Source: Rhodospirillales bacterium
GTDB lineage: Bacteria; Pseudomonadota; Alphaproteobacteria; JAJFIK01
DNA: 64,000 nucleotides
Direction of reading: 5' to 3'
NCBI GenBank assembly: GCA_021775005.1
Contig: JAJFIK010000089.1
Location: 1-64,000 of the forward strand
Part shown: positions 55,760 to 63,747 of the stretch, one piece after another
How positions within the stretch are numbered: position 1 is the stretch's first letter
Layout of the letters: every line of letters begins with the position of its first letter
The notes under the pieces: model-generated
What the model saw: only the letters and a program-made list of their open reading frames with translations
Database searches by the model: none
What the model was told of the DNA's origin: nothing
Made by a program: the position numbers and the translations under genes

Positions 55760-56962
55760 ATGAAATCCCTTCCGCGCGCGTTAAATTTCTGGCTGTTTGC
55801 ACTGGTGATCCTTGGGGCCTGGGCCGCAATCGGTTCAGCGGATGCGAGCGAGCCTGCGTTGGAACTTCGCGTGTTTCCTGACGGTCCGATTTACGCCTAC
55901 CAATCAGATCCTGCGCGTCAGAGAAGCAATATTGTTCTGCATAGTTTGGGAGTTACAAATCTCGCGAGCGATGAGATTGAAGTAAGCGGGGTTACTTTCT
56001 CTCTTTTGGAAGAGGGGGTCGTCACGCAAATCACCACAATTGGTGCCGATGAGATCAGCCAACACGCGCCAAGTTATCGAATGGCGCAGCAAATGGGCAC
56101 GTTCCAGCGTTTCGATAGCGTATTTGGGTTTACGCCCTTGTTCGGCGAGGGCGGCCGGCTCTCCAGTGCACGGGTTTTGAGTGAGGGCCGAAGTTTAATC
56201 TTTCTGTCGCAGTATTTTTCGCTCAACGGGAACGTGGATGTGCTGCGCGTTGAGGTGATGGCCATTAGCCAAAACGGTCCCGTGACTACCGCACTCGACA
56301 TTCCTGTGGTGCACTATGATCCAGCGGCGCAATACACCTTTCCACTGAACGGCAGTTGGTTCGTCAACGTAGGACCGAACCATTTCAGCCATCATCGGTG
56401 GTCACAAAACAGCGAATTCGCGATCGACGCCATTCGTGTCGGGCGCAATGGCCGCGCCTTCGCAAGCGATGGCCAGTCGGTTGAGGACTTTTACGCTTTT
56501 GGCGCGCCGGTGTATGCGGCCGCAGAGGGGGTGGTTGTCGCCGCGATGGATGGCATTGGTCCTGCCCCGCTAAAGGGCGTTGATGAATCCTTTGATGACT
56601 TTTTTGCGCGTATGTCGGCGCGTCAGTCTGATCTCTTTGCGGAAGATCCGCTATTGGCTGCGGGTAATTTTGTCATCATTGAGCATGAGGGCGGAGAACA
56701 CTCGGTCTATGGGCATCTGCGGCAAGGGAGTTTGCAAGTGGCGGTCGGAGACAGAGTTTTGCCAGGCATGCAGCTTGGCGAAATTGGAAACTCCGGTAAC
56801 TCGCTTGAGCCACACTTGCACTTTCAGGTGATGTTGGGGGCTGATCGAATGTGGTCGCGCGGGGTGCCAGTTATTTTTCAGGGCCTAGCAGGCCGAGATA
56901 GTGATGTGATTACCCGGCAACTTCGATCTGGAGACTTTGTCTTCAGCAACCACGTTGAATAG
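55760..56962 (+). CDS. Exported M23-type metallopeptidase
   Basis: A 400-residue exported protein, 1 base after the previous stop. A signal peptide covers about residues 1-29. A beta-rich middle (about 35-190) has no known domain. The peptidase domain (about 200-385) has NHFSHHRWSQNSEFAIDA for the first zinc ligands, IEHEGGEHSVYGHLRQGSL, then GNSGNSLEPHLHFQVM with the HxH ligands (about residue 352). The HH...AxD form belongs to a variant M23 branch. Usual M23 enzymes cut peptidoglycan cross-bridges; why one is in a metal operon is unclear. Confidence 0.85.
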   Translation: MKSLPRALNFWLFALVILGAWAAIGSADASEPALELRVFPDGPIYAYQSDPARQRSNIVLHSLGVTNLASDEIEVSGVTFSLLEEGVVTQITTIGADEISQHAPSYRMAQQMGTFQRFDSVFGFTPLFGEGGRLSSARVLSEGRSLIFLSQYFSLNGNVDVLRVEVMAISQNGPVTTALDIPVVHYDPAAQYTFPLNGSWFVNVGPNHFSHHRWSQNSEFAIDAIRVGRNGRAFASDGQSVEDFYAFGAPVYAAAEGVVVAAMDGIGPAPLKGVDESFDDFFARMSARQSDLFAEDPLLAAGNFVIIEHEGGEHSVYGHLRQGSLQVAVGDRVLPGMQLGEIGNSGNSLEPHLHFQVMLGADRMWSRGVPVIFQGLAGRDSDVITRQLRSGDFVFSNHVE

Positions 56963-56964
56963 GT

Positions 56965-57204
56965 CTATTGCGCGCTGGCGCAATTCTGACCTTCTTGGAT
57001 TGGCGGGCAGGGTACATCACCGAATGAGCAGTAAACGCAACAATCACCTGGCAGTGGTTTGAGAACGGTCTTGCAGCCTTTGCAATCATAAAAATACTGG
57101 CAGGCATCGGTGGGCATGGTTTCAGTTTCCCGATGACCACATGCCGGGCAAGTGAGTGTTGACTTCAGACTTACGTCCTGTTGCGGCGCGGCGTTGTCAG
57201 GCAT
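56965..57204 (-). CDS. GDCCVxC-domain protein
   Basis: A 79-residue cysteine-rich protein of the GDCCVxC family, known from metal- and mercury-associated gene neighbourhoods, where some members carry selenocysteine. Motifs are TLTCPACGH, DACQYFYDCKGC and LPGDCCVYCSFGDVPCPPIQ. All three cysteines of GDCCVYC are coded by TGT or TGC, so this is the cysteine form. ATG 57204 overlaps the upstream stop by 8 bases; ATG 57225 is an alternative with a GGGGA site. Last gene of the leftward MerR-controlled unit. Confidence 0.8.
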   Translation of the reverse strand: MPDNAAPQQDVSLKSTLTCPACGHRETETMPTDACQYFYDCKGCKTVLKPLPGDCCVYCSFGDVPCPPIQEGQNCASAQ

Positions 57205-57592
57205 TCGAGTTTCGACCCTTTCCATATGGTCCCCATATCCATTCAAGACCATATGTTGAAATGGCAAGAAGTGCAGTCCCCCAAACAATTTCGTTTAGGA
57301 ATGCCCCCGTCGCTCCAATGATGCCGAAACCGCTAACAAGTACTCCTGCAGACCCCATTAGAAAGATTGGACCTGAGACATAACAATGGAGACGCCCGCA
57401 GCGCCCCGCGTTGATCACGCAAGCCAGCCCCATCCAGACGTAAATCCCGGCCATTATCAAAACGGTGATCTGAAATGGCAGATAGGCTTGCAAAAAATTT
57501 AGCGAAACCAGGATTGCAATCGGCAAGCCCCAGACCAAGATAAATGGCAGCGGCCGGTTGGATAAATCTCGGTTTTCTTGCTCTGCGGTCAT
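57197..57592 (-). CDS. Four-helix membrane protein of a metal-resistance type (MerC-analogue)
   Basis: A 131-residue membrane protein with about four hydrophobic helices. The conserved ACVINAGRCGRLHCYVSGPIFL carries three cysteines (C57, C64, C69 approximately), a pattern I associate with proteins near MerR regulators and GDCCVxC proteins. It is not sequence-like to MerC itself, so transport of metal is inferred from cysteines and context only. Directly downstream of a MerR-type promoter and overlapping the GDCCVxC gene. Confidence 0.65.
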   Translation of the reverse strand: MTAEQENRDLSNRPLPFILVWGLPIAILVSLNFLQAYLPFQITVLIMAGIYVWMGLACVINAGRCGRLHCYVSGPIFLMGSAGVLVSGFGIIGATGAFLNEIVWGTALLAISTYGLEWIWGPYGKGRNSNA

Positions 57593-57616
57593 GACATACC
57601 CTCAAATTGTCGCCAA

Positions 57617-57647
57617 AGACTGCACCTTGTAGTTCCTACATGGTCAA
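57617..57647 (-). promoter_or_regulatory. MerR-type operator/promoter of the leftward metal operon
   Basis: On the leftward strand TTGACC (57647-57642) and CAGTCT (57622-57617) are 19 bases apart. The spacer reads ATGTAG-GAA-CTACAA-GG, matching the dyad at 54057. It lies between the regulator stop and the membrane-protein gene. Confidence 0.75.
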
Positions 57648-57653
57648 GGCAGT

Positions 57654-58085
57654 CTAGACGTACAGGGCGTCGATGATGGGGCAGTTGGGCTTTGCACCGG
57701 TTCCACAAAGCTCCGCGAGATCTTTCAACTTTCGCTGCATTTTTTGGAGTTCGCGAATCTTTTTTTGCACGCCGCCAATGTGTTCAACAGCAATGTCGTG
57801 AATTTCTCCGCAGGAATAATTTTCATTATCCAACAGCGAACACAACCGCCGGGTTTCCTCGATGGTGAAGCCAAGTCCACGCAGCTGTAGGACGAAGCCA
57901 AGCCGTTTGCGGCCCTCGTCGTCATAAATGCGATATCCATTGGCGGCGCGGCGCGGCGGTGGCAGCAAACCATTGCTCTCATAATAGCGAATGGTCTCAG
58001 CCCCACAGCCCGTCGCGCGCGCCAGTTGCCCACGTGTGAATTCGGTATGGTCACTGCTTGCCGCGCCCACTGGAACCTCCCTCAC
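57654..58085 (-). CDS. MerR-family metal-responsive regulator
   Basis: A 143-residue regulator. The winged helix (FTRGQLARATGCGAETIRYYESNGLLPPPRRAANGYRIY, about 15-54) binds the operators described. The long dimer helix and C-terminal metal site follow, with C92 in SCGEI and C127-x7-C135 in CGTGAKPNCPIIDAL. MerR has a similar C-x8-C preceded by one upstream cysteine, so Hg or another soft metal is the probable ligand, not certain. GTG 58085 start; other starts exist a few residues further in. Same direction as the leftward operon it precedes. Confidence 0.8.
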   Translation of the reverse strand: MREVPVGAASSDHTEFTRGQLARATGCGAETIRYYESNGLLPPPRRAANGYRIYDDEGRKRLGFVLQLRGLGFTIEETRRLCSLLDNENYSCGEIHDIAVEHIGGVQKKIRELQKMQRKLKDLAELCGTGAKPNCPIIDALYV

Positions 58086-58148
58086 CTAAATAGTGATCCA
58101 TGCAAGATGGCAGAGATTGTATCCTGTCACTAGTGGAACCGCGATAAC

Positions 58149-58655
58149 TTATTCGAGACAAGCAAGGTCCCCAGCAACAATGAACTCAGGTTCAACCGCA
58201 ATCATGTTGGACTCAAGGGCTTGCCAGGTATCACCGCTTCTTAAAAAAACGCTAACCATTCGCCAAACGCCATAGCGCACCGTACCGTCGCTTAAGGTGT
58301 CTTCTTGTTCATAGACAAGTCTTGAAAATGCCACGTCGTCATAAATGTCAATCGTCACCGGGATGACATTGGTGCAGGTAATGTGATTGCCGGTTTCGTG
58401 AAAGCGCGTCCAAGAGGCAACGGCGTTGTCGCGGTTGGAAAAGCCACCGCTGGTTATCGCATCCCAATTGCGAAAGTTTTCGTGATAGCGCGTGGCATAT
58501 GCCTCAATACCTTGGTTTTCGAGCGTCGGGCCCATTTGTTCCCAGAACGTCGCGACAGAGAGTTCTTCATCGGTGAACATGTCGCCATGATGCTCTGCGG
58601 CAGCAGAGGTCATGACACCGATTGAAAAGACAGCGCCCATTAGTATTTTTGTCAT
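58149..58655 (-). CDS. Exported SnoaL/NTF2-like protein
   Basis: A 168-residue protein with a signal peptide (MTKILMGAVFSIGVMTSAAA) and histidine-rich mature start EHHGDMFTDEE. The rest is compatible with a SnoaL/NTF2-like cone fold (NWDAITSGGFSNRDNAVASWTRFHETG; VTIDIYDDVAFSRLVYEQEDTLSDGTVRYGVWRMVSVFLRSGDTWQ). Two cysteines (ITCTN, DLACLE). It is upstream of the MerR gene; relation to it is unknown. Confidence 0.65.
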   Translation of the reverse strand: MTKILMGAVFSIGVMTSAAAEHHGDMFTDEELSVATFWEQMGPTLENQGIEAYATRYHENFRNWDAITSGGFSNRDNAVASWTRFHETGNHITCTNVIPVTIDIYDDVAFSRLVYEQEDTLSDGTVRYGVWRMVSVFLRSGDTWQALESNMIAVEPEFIVAGDLACLE

Positions 58656-58779
58656 GAAATATTCCCTCCAATTCTACGGACGCATTGAATCTAAACGACC
58701 AAATGACGGCATAGGCTCACAAAGAGGTGAGGAGGGTTAGCTTGGCGTAATTTGAGGGGAACATGTCGACAATGGGAGG

Positions 58780-59712
58780 TCAGCGTCGCGCCAGTTCCAT
58801 CATTTGTTCCGGCACAAAGGCTGACCAATAATATGGCCACAGCACGGCCATCGCCGCATTGGGCGGGACTTTCATGATGACAACTTCCGAGGCCATTGAT
58901 GGCTCGCCGCTGTGCTGTGCGGCAACAGCAATGTCCGCGTAGGTGAGGTAGCCAAATGTTGCCATAATGGCGACAAGGTAGGCCGCGGCCGTGGCGCCAA
59001 TGGCCCAGCGCGTGGCCCCCCGCACTGTCGGCGTGCGACGTGCCAGGCGAGACAGCTGTTTCTTCATTGCCTCAATAGGCGTCTTGCGGCCGATAAACGG
59101 TTCCAGGCAGCGCGCAATCGTGCCGCGATCAAGGGGAATTTGAATGTCCGCGCCGTCAATCCCGCGGCAGTGCTTATCGCCAATCTTGGCGGGATAGGCG
59201 GAGACCACCTGCAGCCAGCGGTTCTCTTCTCCTGCAATAGTGTGAACTTCCGTCACCACCTCGCGGAAGTCCTGATCCTGACTGAAGATAAGCGCAATAT
59301 CGAAAGTGTTTTCGCGGGTGAGTTTTGCCACATCCAGGGCAATGCGAATATCGATGCCCTTTTCACGATTATCGCAGGCCAAATCGCGCGTGAAGATATT
59401 GACCCCCTCGCCAGCCCAAAGGGCAGCGCGGCGCATCCAGTCCTGACGGGTTTCGCCCCCGACTTTGCGGCCCTCGCCGGGGATGCCGATATAGAAATTT
59501 ACAGCTTCCAGATGCCAGCCCTGCCTCGCGCACACCAGCCGCGCGAGCTTCATAGGGTGGTAGTTCTCATAATCGCGATGGCCAAACGCTGTCCGCGCCG
59601 ACCTCCTAAGGTTGCGTCCGTCAAAGAATGCAACAACCCGCTTATGTGATGGTTCCGGCGCGTGACGCGCCTTTGCCGCTGCCCACATGGCATAAAATTC
59701 CTTGGTCCACAA
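58780..59712 (-). CDS. NYN (PIN-like) domain protein with C-terminal membrane helix
   Basis: A 310-residue protein. The NYN/LabA-type nuclease-like fold spans about residues 24-190: VVAFFDGRNL (D31), KGIDIRIALDVAKL (D121) and FSQDQDFREVV (D146, D148), the acidic set of PIN-like RNases. The C-terminal region has a membrane helix at about 236-262 (RWAIGATAAAYLVAIMATFGYL) and a periplasmic tail. Membrane attachment is not usual in this family. The RNA target is unknown. ATG 59712 begins MWTKEFYAMW. Confidence 0.8.
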   Translation of the reverse strand: MWTKEFYAMWAAAKARHAPEPSHKRVVAFFDGRNLRRSARTAFGHRDYENYHPMKLARLVCARQGWHLEAVNFYIGIPGEGRKVGGETRQDWMRRAALWAGEGVNIFTRDLACDNREKGIDIRIALDVAKLTRENTFDIALIFSQDQDFREVVTEVHTIAGEENRWLQVVSAYPAKIGDKHCRGIDGADIQIPLDRGTIARCLEPFIGRKTPIEAMKKQLSRLARRTPTVRGATRWAIGATAAAYLVAIMATFGYLTYADIAVAAQHSGEPSMASEVVIMKVPPNAAMAVLWPYYWSAFVPEQMMELARR

Positions 59713-59835
59713 AGGTCACAACCGATGGGCCCCGTCGCAAGAAAGATACCTCTGCCAGGTCAGGGGGAGCAATTGTCCTACGCCGCATGTGGTGCCTTTT
59801 GCCCACAGCCTGTGGCGGCTTTGCACCATCTGGGG

Positions 59836-60624
59836 TCAGCGCTGCGTCAGCCCCGTCAAGTCAAGGTGAGAGCCAGCATCTACGAGCATTGTCTCGCCCG
59901 TAACGAAGCCGCTGGCATCTGATGCGAAAAAGCATATGGCTTCTGCAACACTTTCAGGCGTTCCAGCCTTCTTGAGCGGCGTGGTGTCTTGCATCCGTTT
60001 CACGATTTTGTCGAAGGTTTCCTGCCCGAAGCGTTCGCGGAACCAAGGCGTGCCCACAAATCCAGGGCAGACCGCATTCACCCGCACGTTGGGGGCAAGC
60101 GCCCGCGCCAGCGAAAGCGTCATGGTGTTAAGGGCCCCTTTGGAGGCGGCATAGGCCACCGAGGAGCCAATTCCCGCAACGCCAGCGATGGACGAGACAT
60201 TTACCACCGATCCGGCACCGGATTGGATCATCGCGGGGCGGCAAGCCCGGATCATTTGAAATGGGCCGACAACATTCAGGCCGTAAATGTCGTGGAAGTC
60301 TTCTGCCTGAAGCGCATCGAGGTCGTCATGAGCGGCAAACTTCGTGGTGCCCGCATTGTTGACCAGAATATCAATGTGGCCCCAGGCGTCGATTGCTGCT
60401 TGTGCCAGCTTACGGCAGTCACTGTCTTTTGACACATCCGCCTGCACAGCGATGACCTCGCCACCGCTAGTTTTGACCTCATCCGCGATGGTTTTTGCGG
60501 CGTCAGCACTTTTGGAAAAGTTGAGCACAACTTTTGCCCCGGCTTTTGCCATCTGCCGCAGCGCTGCCTCACCAATGCCACTGGAGGAGCCGGTGATGAT
60601 CGCTACTTTATTCTTAAGGCTCAT
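59836..60624 (-). CDS. Short-chain dehydrogenase/reductase, FabG-like
   Basis: A 262-residue SDR. The cofactor loop is TGSSSGIGEAAL (about residues 11-22), NNAG follows at about 90, the catalytic Ser is in NVSSIAG, and Y-x3-K in YAASKGAL. The end FASDASGFVTGETMLVDAG is typical. It is likely an oxidoreductase of acyl-CoA/ACP or hydroxy compounds. It is cotranscribed with the enoyl-CoA hydratase gene 15 bases upstream, which suggests a beta-oxidation-like or aromatic degradation role. Confidence 0.93.
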   Translation of the reverse strand: MSLKNKVAIITGSSSGIGEAALRQMAKAGAKVVLNFSKSADAAKTIADEVKTSGGEVIAVQADVSKDSDCRKLAQAAIDAWGHIDILVNNAGTTKFAAHDDLDALQAEDFHDIYGLNVVGPFQMIRACRPAMIQSGAGSVVNVSSIAGVAGIGSSVAYAASKGALNTMTLSLARALAPNVRVNAVCPGFVGTPWFRERFGQETFDKIVKRMQDTTPLKKAGTPESVAEAICFFASDASGFVTGETMLVDAGSHLDLTGLTQR

Positions 60625-60639
60625 GCGATTTGGATCCTT

Positions 60640-61425
60640 CTAATGTCCGGCAAAAACCGGCTTGCGTTTCGCAGCATAAGCGGCGCGGCCTTCAGCGGCA
60701 TCAGCGCTTTCAAAACAAGTACCGACAGCGCGATCTGCATCAGTGAGCGCGCTCGACTTGCCATGATCGGTGAGCGCTGCCACAACCAATTTTGTGGCCC
60801 GTAGGGTAAGGGGCGCGTTTTCCGCCACCGCGTTGATCAATGCGGCGGTGTGGGTGGGATAGTGAGTTGCGTCGAAAACTTCGTGGACCAAACCCATGCC
60901 TAGGGCGCGCTGGGCATCATAACGCCGGGCAGTAAGCAATATTTCTTTGGCGCGAGCAGGCCCGACGCAATAAACTAGGTCCTTCATCAAATGCGCAGCA
61001 TAGCCAAACCCGAGGCGTGCCGCCGGGATGGAAAAACTTGCATCCGCACTGGCATAGCGCAGGTCGCATGCGGTGGCGATGGCAACACCGGCACCAAAGC
61101 AATACCCCTTGATCAGCGCAATAATGGGTTTGGGCGATGCGCGGATGGCATCAAGGGCGTGCTCCGTGGCGTTTTCATAGGCTTTGGCGTTGTTGGCATC
61201 GGAGCGATTTTCCCCGAATTCAGAAATGTCCGCGCCGGAGACAAAGGCATCCTCCCCAGCCCCTTTAATGACGATAACGCGGGTGTTTTGCTCATGCTCC
61301 AATTGTCGAATTGTCTGCCCCAGGCGCTGCCACATATGCAGGGACATGGCATTGCGTTTGGGCTCGTTGCTGATCACCACCCGCGCCACAGGTCCGTCCT
61401 GGGTTAGTTCAATGTCTCCTGCCAT
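60640..61425 (-). CDS. Enoyl-CoA hydratase/isomerase family protein
   Basis: A 261-residue crotonase. The oxyanion loop regions are EDAFVSGADISEFGENR (about residue 56) and IKGYCFGAGVAIATACDLRYASADASFSIPAARLGFGYA. ATG 61425 is chosen because GAGGAAA lies in front of it; an in-frame GTG at 61440 lies inside that site. The active-site glutamate of typical hydratases is not evident, so isomerase or hydrolase activity is possible. Upstream of the SDR gene. Confidence 0.9.
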   Translation of the reverse strand: MAGDIELTQDGPVARVVISNEPKRNAMSLHMWQRLGQTIRQLEHEQNTRVIVIKGAGEDAFVSGADISEFGENRSDANNAKAYENATEHALDAIRASPKPIIALIKGYCFGAGVAIATACDLRYASADASFSIPAARLGFGYAAHLMKDLVYCVGPARAKEILLTARRYDAQRALGMGLVHEVFDATHYPTHTAALINAVAENAPLTLRATKLVVAALTDHGKSSALTDADRAVGTCFESADAAEGRAAYAAKRKPVFAGH

Positions 61426-61490
61426 CTCGCTTTCCTCCACCTATCTACGCTATAGCTGGGACAACTTAACGACAGACAAGGTCAAGGGCT

Positions 61491-61955
61491 ATGGCAAACA
61501 CGAAGGGTGAGGGGCTCACTCAGCTGGGCGGCAAGAGCGCCTTTCCCGCTTCGCCGGAAGAGGCGGTGCTGGAACGGATCGAAAATCCTCACCAGGATGT
61601 GGATTATGCAGCGCGGTTCACTTGCCCCGAATTCACCTCGCTTTGCCCGGTGACCGGACAACCGGACTTTGCTCATCTAGTGATCGATTATGTGCCGGGG
61701 TCCTATTTGGTGGAGAGTAAATCTCTAAAGCTCTATCTCCAAAGCTTCCGCAATCATGGCGCGTTCCACGAAGACTGCACAGTTGGTATTGCCAAACGTT
61801 TAGTGGACCTGCTTGCGCCCAAATGGCTTCGCATTGGCGGCTATTGGTATCCGCGCGGCGGTATCCCCATCGATGTGTTTTATCAAACCGGAACATTGCC
61901 CGGTGGCGTTTGGGTGCCGGAGCCCGGCGTTGCGGACTATCGCGGCCGGGGTTAG
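61491..61955 (+). CDS. queF: NADPH-dependent 7-cyano-7-deazaguanine reductase QueF
   Basis: A 154-residue short-form QueF making preQ1 for queuosine tRNA modification. Key residues are the nucleophilic Cys and Asp in the ALPHA-type motif [27 protein letters not shown], and the [22 protein letters not shown] block with YLQSFR. It converges on the nitroreductase gene with a 4-base overlap. No preQ1 riboswitch was recognised upstream. Confidence 0.96.
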   Translation: MANTKGEGLTQLGGKSAFPASPEEAVLERIENPHQDVDYAARFTCPEFTSLCPVTGQPDFAHLVIDYVPGSYLVESKSLKLYLQSFRNHGAFHEDCTVGIAKRLVDLLAPKWLRIGGYWYPRGGIPIDVFYQTGTLPGGVWVPEPGVADYRGRG

Positions 61956-62584
61956 CCGGGCCAGCTCATGACAAGGTTTTTGATGTTTGGGCGCACCCGT
62001 TCGGTCGGTTTTTCGGTCGCGGTTCCGACATAAACAAACCCTGCAACACGCTCCCCGGAGCGCAGGCCCAGAGCGTCTTTGACCTGAGCGTCATAGGCAT
62101 ACCATTCGGTGAGCCATTGTGCCGCGAACCCCATGGCGCTGGCACCAATGAGAAGCTGTTGGCCCACAGCACCTGATGAAAGTTCCTGCTCCCAAAGTGG
62201 AATTTTGTGCCGCTCCATCACTGTAGACACAATGCAGATAACCAAAGGCGCGCGCATGAAGCGATTGGCTTCAAATTGCAACAGATCTTCAGGCACGTTT
62301 TCGTTTGCACCCTCAAAAACCTTGCGCAAGATGTTGCCAAACTGCGCGCGCGCTTCCCCTTGAAACAAGATGAAGCGCCATGGCGAAATTTTGCCGTGAT
62401 CAGGCACGCGGGTTGCAATGCGGAGGAGATCGTCAATCTGCTCTGGGCTGGGGCCCGGGTCGCCTAAGTTCTTCGCAACGGTGGAGCGCCGCCCAGCGAG
62501 CAATCTAAGCGTTTCATCACTGCGATAGAAGGGTGCAACTTGATCACCAAACTGCGGGGATTGCGGAATACGCGCGTCAGACAT
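61952..62584 (-). CDS. Nitroreductase family protein
   Basis: A 210-residue FMN-dependent nitroreductase. [45 protein letters not shown] is the N-terminal FMN-binding part. The middle [43 protein letters not shown] and the end [27 protein letters not shown] are family-typical (YdjA-like). Natural substrate unknown; NAD(P)H-dependent reduction of quinones or nitroaromatics is known for relatives. Confidence 0.93.
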   Translation of the reverse strand: MSDARIPQSPQFGDQVAPFYRSDETLRLLAGRRSTVAKNLGDPGPSPEQIDDLLRIATRVPDHGKISPWRFILFQGEARAQFGNILRKVFEGANENVPEDLLQFEANRFMRAPLVICIVSTVMERHKIPLWEQELSSGAVGQQLLIGASAMGFAAQWLTEWYAYDAQVKDALGLRSGERVAGFVYVGTATEKPTERVRPNIKNLVMSWPG

Positions 62585-62596
62585 TTATCATCCTGT

Positions 62597-63607
62597 TCAA
62601 GTTTTAAGGCCGGTCTCAGTTAGGAAGCGCAATGCCCGCGACCCGAACTCCGATGCAAGTTTAGACGGGAAGGCATTGAAAGCATGTATGCCGCCCGGCG
62701 CAATATCCAAGGTTGCCTGATTGCCAGCAGCAATCCACCGGGAATGCATGAAAAGACTGTCGTCCAGCAATGGGTCCATCGTGCCCACTTGAAACCGCGC
62801 TGGGGGCATGCCCGTCAGCTCACCATAAAGCGGCGAAATATCAGGCGCGCGTATGGCCGCCTCATCATATTGTCCCGGCGGAACATAATTGTCGACAAAC
62901 CAGCTCACCAGCTTGGTATCGAGGATGAGATTGCGCTCGCCCCAGTTACGCATGGACGGCGTCATGGTGAGATCATAACAACCGTAATCAAAATTGACGC
63001 CGCAGAACGGCATGAATTGATGCTTGTCTCTCAAGCGCAACAAAGTCACCGCTGCAAGGTGTGCACCCGCCGATGCCCCGCCAAGGAGCAACCGGTCGGT
63101 GCCAAATCGCGCGGCGGCTTCTGAGGCCAGCCATAACGCCGCCGCTTCGCAATCATCCGGCGCGGCGGGGTAGGGGTCCTCTGGTGCCAAACGGTACTCC
63201 ACGCTGATGGCGGCCAAGCCGGCGCGGTCCGCTATAGCCTCAAGCAATGGGTCCTGCCCATCGGCGCTGCCAAGGGTCCAGCCCCCGCCATGGAGATAGA
63301 GCAACGCGCCTTTGGGTTGGCTGGGCACAATCAAGCGCAATGTGATGTCGCCACCTGGGCCCTTGATGGTCAGGGTCTCGGCGCGATCCGACAAGGGGGG
63401 GAGTGGAAGGGAGCCCCGCCCTTCACGACGGGCCTGGCGTAATTTCTTGGGATCTTGCTCCTCCGTGCGCGGCAAAGCAGCAGCCATATCCCCCACAAGC
63501 TGGATGATGCCTTGAGTTTCCTCAGTGATGGCGTCGTCCAAGAATGTAGTAGGCAATATTGCGGCGGGACGCTGATCTGCGCCTTTAGGCATTGGCATGT
63601 CTCCCAT
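62597..63607 (-). CDS. Alpha/beta hydrolase, hormone-sensitive-lipase type
   Basis: A 336-residue esterase. The oxyanion motif HGGGW is near residue 106, the nucleophile Ser is in LLGGASAGAHLA (GxSxG, about residue 180), and the acid/His pair follow in VGTMDPLLDD and GGIHAFN. These mark family IV bacterial esterases related to mammalian hormone-sensitive lipase. ATG 63607 is used; in-frame ATG 63598 and 63592 are alternatives. Lies 12 bases upstream of the nitroreductase gene in the same direction. Confidence 0.92.
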   Translation of the reverse strand: MGDMPMPKGADQRPAAILPTTFLDDAITEETQGIIQLVGDMAAALPRTEEQDPKKLRQARREGRGSLPLPPLSDRAETLTIKGPGGDITLRLIVPSQPKGALLYLHGGGWTLGSADGQDPLLEAIADRAGLAAISVEYRLAPEDPYPAAPDDCEAAALWLASEAAARFGTDRLLLGGASAGAHLAAVTLLRLRDKHQFMPFCGVNFDYGCYDLTMTPSMRNWGERNLILDTKLVSWFVDNYVPPGQYDEAAIRAPDISPLYGELTGMPPARFQVGTMDPLLDDSLFMHSRWIAAGNQATLDIAPGGIHAFNAFPSKLASEFGSRALRFLTETGLKT

Positions 63608-63747
63608 AAGTTGCCATATGGCCTTGGCAGGCGCACAAGCGCAAGCGTCTTAACCAAATGCGTCGCCTGGCTTGCTATCGGGCGCGTGCCTTGGGAAAAT
63701 AGAACTCGAACCGCCACTTGGCTCAGCAATGAAGGATATTGCCCCTA

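Noticed and set aside
61441-61490. Possible preQ1 riboswitch before queF
   Set aside because: Only about 50 bases lie between the divergent genes and no pseudoknot-like pattern was seen.
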